NCBI GenBank assembly: GCA_016192145.1
Contig: JACPUT010000006.1
Coordinates: forward strand, 372,001 to 436,000
Length of the DNA stretch: 64,000 nucleotides
Direction of reading: 5' to 3'
Source: Acidobacteriota bacterium
Lineage (GTDB): Bacteria > Acidobacteriota > Holophagae > Holophagales > Holophagaceae
Positions 60,620 through 64,000 of this stretch are shown here, in pieces. Below the pieces are notes generated by a model that made no database searches, was not told the origin of the DNA, and saw nothing but the letters and a program-made list of their open reading frames with translations. Within the stretch, counting starts at the first letter, position 1. The number at the start of each line of letters is the position of its first letter. The position numbers were made by a program, and so were the translations under genes.

Positions 60620-60647
60620 GGCCCACGCCGTTTCGCGGAAGCGCACC
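60620..60647 (+). promoter_or_regulatory. 28-nt lipoprotein-leader motif, copy 3
   Basis: GGCCCAC (60620-60626), a 14-base middle with CCG...CGG and AA, then GCGCACC (60641-60647), ending 59 nt before the RCC1 lipoprotein ATG. It is the most divergent copy at its 3' end but keeps the length and inner hairpin. Confidence 0.55.
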
Positions 60648-60706
60648 TGGGGGCCGGGCCGGCCGCGTTCGATGCTGAACCCAATCCACCCCACCCCGGA
60701 GTTCCC

Positions 60707-62233
60707 ATGCCGCGACGATCCCTTCCCATTCGCTCCTCCCTGGCGTCCGCCTTCGTCCTTACCTTCCTGGCCTGCGGCGGGGGCGGAGGCGATACCAAAA
60801 CCACCCCGCCCCCGGTGCCGGGCCCGCACCTCAGCAGCTCGCCCGCGGCCCAGGCCGGCTATGTGGGGGATCAGGTCACCTACCGCGTGGTGGCCGATGG
60901 CAGCGGCCTCAGCTACCAGTGGCTGAAGAACGGCACCGCGATCCCCTCGGCCACCACGGACTCCCTGGTGGTGACGGTGGCCGGGGCCGATGACCAGGCC
61001 CGCTTCAGCGTCCGGGTCACGGCTTCGGCAGGGGGCCTCACCACGAGCCCCGAGGCGATCCTCGACGTGCTCTGGGCCGATCCCGCCGTAATGGCGGGCC
61101 ACGATCATGCCCTGGCCATCACGACGAAGGGCCGGGTCTACGCCTGGGGCGTGGGAGGGAATGGGCAGCTGGGCTTGGGGGATTGGCAGGCCCGCACGAC
61201 GCCCACCCTCGTGAACCTCCCGGCCCCCGCCGTGCGGGTGGCCGCGGGCTGGGGCCACTCCATGGCCCTGCTCAACGATGGCCGCGTCTTCACCTGGGGG
61301 GCGAACACCAAGGGCCAGCTGGGCCATGGCACCACCACGCCGAGCAATGCCCCCGCCGCGGTGAGCGGACTCACCAACGTGGTCTACATCCTCGCCGGCT
61401 ACGACCACAACCTGGCCGTGAAGGGGGATAACAGCGTGTGGTTCTGGGGCTACAACTCCCATGGGCAGCTGGGGCTCGGCGACAAGGTGGACCGCCTCAG
61501 CCCCACCTTGTCCGCCCTCAACGCGGCGGCGCTCACCGATGCGGCCCTGGGGGCCCTGCATTCGCTGGTCCTCGGCGGTGGCACCGTCTATGGCTGTGGG
61601 GACAACGGCTATGGGCAGCTGGGCCTGACCTACTCGCCCTCCACGGAGTATCTCTCGTGGACGAATCTGGGGGTGAACGCCCAATCCATCCGCACCTTCT
61701 CGCTGTACTCGACCCTCATTGGAACCAACGGCCTCCCCTACGGCACGGGCGAAAACGTCTACGGCCCCCTCGGGGATGGCAGCCAGACCACGCGCTACGG
61801 GTGGGTGCCCATGAGCACGGCGGGCCTGGGCGGGAACCTCGCGGCCGTGGTGCCCGGTCAGTACCACACGCTCCTGCTCGGCGACGCGGGCACCGCCTCG
61901 GTGGGCTACAACTGGTACGGCCAGCTCGGGCTGGGAGCGGCGTCCACCACCTCCAGCACCAGCTCCCAGGCCATCCCGAGCCTCACCGCCATCCAGGCCA
62001 GCGCGGGCTACTGCTCCTCCTACGCCGTGCTGGCGAACCTCACCGTGAAGGCGTGGGGCTACAACGGCAATGGCCGCCTGGGGGATGGCACCGCCACGGA
62101 CCACGCGACCCCCACCCTCGTGCCCGGGCTCTTCCTGGGCCCCCTCCCCACGGGGGTGACGCCTCCGGCACCGGTGACCCCGGGCCTCGTCAAGGCGAGC
62201 CGCCTCAGCCCAGCAGCCGCCGCCAACCCCTGA
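60707..62233 (+). CDS. lipoprotein with Ig-like domain and RCC1 repeats
   Basis: A 508-residue surface lipoprotein with lipobox VLTFLACGGGGG, an Ig-like domain (about 35-120, VADGSGLSYQWLKNGTAIPS) and six or so RCC1 repeats (about 125-480): HALAITTKGRVYAWGVGGNG, HSMALLNDGRVFTWGANTKG, HNLAVKGDNSVWFWGYNSHG, HSLVLGGGTVYGCGDNGYG and later copies. RCC1 propellers are common in secreted bacterial proteins of unknown ligand. GGAG lies 5 nt before the ATG at 60707, and the 28-nt motif is about 60 nt upstream. Its last 29 bp overlap the 3' end of the convergent anti-sigma gene. Confidence 0.88.
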   Translation: MPRRSLPIRSSLASAFVLTFLACGGGGGDTKTTPPPVPGPHLSSSPAAQAGYVGDQVTYRVVADGSGLSYQWLKNGTAIPSATTDSLVVTVAGADDQARFSVRVTASAGGLTTSPEAILDVLWADPAVMAGHDHALAITTKGRVYAWGVGGNGQLGLGDWQARTTPTLVNLPAPAVRVAAGWGHSMALLNDGRVFTWGANTKGQLGHGTTTPSNAPAAVSGLTNVVYILAGYDHNLAVKGDNSVWFWGYNSHGQLGLGDKVDRLSPTLSALNAAALTDAALGALHSLVLGGGTVYGCGDNGYGQLGLTYSPSTEYLSWTNLGVNAQSIRTFSLYSTLIGTNGLPYGTGENVYGPLGDGSQTTRYGWVPMSTAGLGGNLAAVVPGQYHTLLLGDAGTASVGYNWYGQLGLGAASTTSSTSSQAIPSLTAIQASAGYCSSYAVLANLTVKAWGYNGNGRLGDGTATDHATPTLVPGLFLGPLPTGVTPPAPVTPGLVKASRLSPAAAANP

Positions 62234-62972
62234 ACCGGGGCGGGCCTTCGCTCCACACCAGCACGAGGCAGTCGCCGGGCCCAGCCCCCACGGGGGCGTG
62301 GGCCTGGCCCGGCGCGTAGGCGCGGAGGTCGCCGGAGGCCACCAGATCGGGGCCGTCGAAGGTGCGCCCCTCCAGCACCAGGGCCACCTCGGCACCCCCG
62401 TGGCGGTGCTCCGGGAAGCGCCTGCCCTCGGGCAGCACCAGCAGGCTCAGGGCCCGGTTCCCGATGCGCAGCACCTCGGCCACCCGGCTGCCGCTCAGCC
62501 CGAGGCTGTGCCAGGCCCAGCGGGCTTCGGGATCCAGGCGGGCCCGGAGGGCGGCTCCCAGCGCATCGCCGGCTACGGGTTGGAAGGGGGTGGCGCTGCC
62601 CCGGGCGGCGCGGCAGCTTTCGCAGCGGCCCAGGTGGGCCCCCAGGAGCAGGGCGAGGCTGGGATCCTGGGCGGCCTGGCTCCAGAGCGCCTCGGCGGGA
62701 TGGAAGGTGGGCTGGAGGCCTTCCTTGGCCTGGATGCGCCCAAGGGCCCCCTGAAGCAGATCCTCCAGGCCCTCCGGAGCCACGGGTTCCCGCAGCGTGA
62801 GCCCCGAGAGCGCCTTGGGCAGGGCCCGCAAGCTGGCCAGGAAGGCCCGGCAGGGGGGGCACATGGCCAGGTGCGCCTTCATCCGGAACCTCAAGCCCGG
62901 GCGCAGGGCGCCCTCCTCGAACTCGGTGAGGAGCCCGATGGCGTCTCGGCAGGTGAGGAACAGGGCGGTCAT
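62205..62972 (-). CDS. ChrR-like cupin anti-sigma factor
   Basis: A 255-residue zinc-binding anti-sigma factor. Two HxxxCxxC zinc motifs are visible, HLAMCPPCR (about 35) and HLGRCESCR (about 120), the first matching a zf-HC2/anti-sigma domain. The C-terminal cupin (about 170-245) has FPEHRHGGAEVALVLEG and GDLRAYAPGQAHAPVG with the metal-binding His and Glu residues. ChrR-type proteins inhibit their ECF sigma until singlet oxygen or related stress acts. The ATG overlaps the sigma stop (ATGA). The 3' end overlaps the convergent RCC1 gene by 29 bp. Confidence 0.88.
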   Translation of the reverse strand: MTALFLTCRDAIGLLTEFEEGALRPGLRFRMKAHLAMCPPCRAFLASLRALPKALSGLTLREPVAPEGLEDLLQGALGRIQAKEGLQPTFHPAEALWSQAAQDPSLALLLGAHLGRCESCRAARGSATPFQPVAGDALGAALRARLDPEARWAWHSLGLSGSRVAEVLRIGNRALSLLVLPEGRRFPEHRHGGAEVALVLEGRTFDGPDLVASGDLRAYAPGQAHAPVGAGPGDCLVLVWSEGPPRFRGWRRLLG

Positions 62973-63571
62973 GGTCGATTTCCGGGGGCGAGGTCCTGCA
63001 GGAAGGTCCTCATGGCGAGGCGGGCGCGGTGGAGGCGCTGGCGGACGAGATCCCGGGTGATCCCCAGTTTCGCCGCGATCTCGTCCGTGTCCCACCCTTC
63101 GAGGTCCTTTAGGACGAAGGCCGCGCGCTGGTCGTCGGTGAGGCGATCCAGGGCGGCCCGGACCCTCCCCCGGATCTGGGCCGCCTCCACCCGGTCGAGG
63201 GCTTCGGGGGCTTCGCTCCAGGCGAGGACCTTGTCCTGATCCATGTGATGCCCGCCGTCGTCGAACTGTGGCTGGAAATCTTCCACGGCGTCCTCGCGGC
63301 GACGGATGCGCTTGCGCCGGGCCATCAATGCCTGGTTCACGCAAACCCGGTAGGCCCAGGTGCTGAACTGGCTCTGGCCCTGGAAGGCGGGCAGTTCCCG
63401 GTGCAGCGCCACGAGGGCGTCCTGCAGCGCGTCCTGGCTCTCGGCCTCGTTGCCGAGGATGCGGTCGATGGCCCGGAAAAACATGGGCAGATGGGGCCGC
63501 ACGAGCTCCCCGAAGGCCTCCGGATCCCCGGTGCGGGCCCTGACGAGCGGTGCCTCGGGGGCGAGGGTCAT
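62969..63571 (-). CDS. ECF sigma-70 family RNA polymerase sigma factor
   Basis: A 200-residue extracytoplasmic function sigma factor. Region 2 (about 25-95): FFRAIDRILGNEAESQDALQ, FSTWAYRVCVNQALMARRKR. Region 4 (about 135-190): LDRLTDDQRAAFVLKDLEG, AAKLGITRDLVRQRLHRARL. An acidic linker with DDGGHHMDQ lies between them. It is coupled by 4-bp overlaps to the upstream sensor kinase and to the downstream ChrR-like anti-sigma factor, which probably controls it; singlet-oxygen or oxidative stress is a plausible signal by analogy with RpoE-ChrR. Confidence 0.94.
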   Translation of the reverse strand: MTLAPEAPLVRARTGDPEAFGELVRPHLPMFFRAIDRILGNEAESQDALQDALVALHRELPAFQGQSQFSTWAYRVCVNQALMARRKRIRRREDAVEDFQPQFDDGGHHMDQDKVLAWSEAPEALDRVEAAQIRGRVRAALDRLTDDQRAAFVLKDLEGWDTDEIAAKLGITRDLVRQRLHRARLAMRTFLQDLAPGNRP

Positions 63572-64000
63572 CGGGGGAGGCCCTCCAGGGAGGGGGCCGG
63601 GGCCTCGCCGGGCTGGGGGGCCGGGATGCGGGGCAGGCGCAAGGTGAAGGTGGAGCCCAGGCCCGGGCCCCGGGAGGCGACCCGGATCTCGCCGGAGTGG
63701 CGCTCCACGATCTCCCGGGTGAGGAAGAGGCCGATGCCCGTGCCCGGCACCTGGCGCGTCATCTCATCGCCCACCCGATAGAAGCGCTGGAAGAGGCGGG
63801 GCAGCTCCTTGGCGGGGATGCCGACGCCCTGATCCTGGACGACGATGATCACCTCTTCCGCGGAGCTCCCCAGGGTGACGGTGGTGGTGCGGGGCGGGTG
63901 GGCGTACTTGAAGGCGTTGGTGAGCAGGTTCTCCACCACGGTGGCGAGCTGCTTGGCATCGGCCATCACCCAGAGGCCCTGGCCCAGGTTCAACTGCATC
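63568..64000 (-). CDS. sensor histidine kinase, C-terminal part (cut by window edge)
   Basis: The last 144 residues of a histidine kinase whose N-terminus lies beyond 64000. The ATPase domain shows the N box ENLLTNAFKYAHPP, G1 DQGVGIP, F box FQRFYRVGDE and G2 GTGIGLFLTREIVERHSG. The Met at 63999 is internal, not a start. It ends in a Pro-rich tail (APQPGEAPAPSLEGLPR). Its stop overlaps the ECF sigma ATG (ATGA), so kinase, sigma and anti-sigma form one tightly coupled operon. Confidence 0.88.
   Translation of the reverse strand, partial: MQLNLGQGLWVMADAKQLATVVENLLTNAFKYAHPPRTTTVTLGSSAEEVIIVVQDQGVGIPAKELPRLFQRFYRVGDEMTRQVPGTGIGLFLTREIVERHSGEIRVASRGPGLGSTFTLRLPRIPAPQPGEAPAPSLEGLPR

Overview
This is a gene-dense, very GC-rich bacterial chromosome segment (roughly two thirds G+C by eye) from a Gram-negative, respiring organism. 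The combination of an OmcA/MtrC-type decaheme lipoprotein with porin and small multiheme lipoproteins, NrfHA nitrite reductase, a beta-propeller (two-component regulator propeller) sensor kinase, a FecR/W-rich envelope protein, Ser/Thr kinases with TPR tails and menaquinone-type UbiE/MenG best fits Acidobacteriota of the Holophagaceae/Geothrix type. That placement is inference from gene content; there is no rRNA or tRNA gene in the window to confirm it.

Layout. 0-4.8 kb: propeller sensor kinase (-), tatD and a secreted hypothetical (+). 4.8-7.9 kb: FecR envelope protein, ubiE/menG, a small basic protein. 8.2-11.8 kb (-): pyrR-pyrB, a repeat-bounded GxxExxY gene and gpmI. 12.0-18.3 kb (+): a chemosensory operon (PilZ, CheY, CheZ-like, triple CheW, CheA, CheW-CheZ-like fusion). 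18.5-22.1 kb: asnS, nrfH-nrfA. 22.3-29.8 kb: an mdtABC-like RND pump with two permeases. 29.9-35.9 kb (-): ComEA-like protein and a porin/multiheme cytochrome operon likely used for electron transfer across the outer membrane. 36.2-39.2 kb: DUF493, agmatinase, HU with a remnant of a second HU, PilT. 39.4-42.2 kb: typA, a YdcF-like protein, a small ORF. 42.3-47.9 kb (-): Ser/Thr kinase-TPR and pqiAB. 48.2-50.9 kb: rsmI and small envelope/membrane genes. 50.9-62.2 kb: three large GGGGG-type lipoproteins (Ig-like, NHL, RCC1) around a MocR regulator coupled to a second Ser/Thr kinase. 62.2-64 kb (-): anti-sigma (ChrR-like), ECF sigma and the end of a sensor kinase, cut by the window edge.

The most unusual content is between genes. 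(1) A GxxExxY (PD-(D/E)XK-like) gene is bounded by ~40-bp inverted repeats that touch both ends of its ORF and both neighbours; a gene-less palindrome sharing the same core (CGCGAATGACGCGAAT) sits at 37.5 kb and a degenerate relative at 8 kb. (2) Three further palindromes with low-complexity arms and a shared CGACCCA loop core lie right behind stop codons. (3) A 270-bp element with perfect 31-bp terminal inverted repeats and nested hairpins fills the gap between the triple-CheW gene and cheA. (4) A 28-nt motif of fixed length, with an inner hairpin that varies by compensatory changes, precedes all three GGGGG lipoprotein genes by about 50 nt. (5) The chemosensory operon encodes two CheZ-like phosphatase domains, one with a FliM-like CheY-docking peptide at its N-terminus and one fused to CheW.
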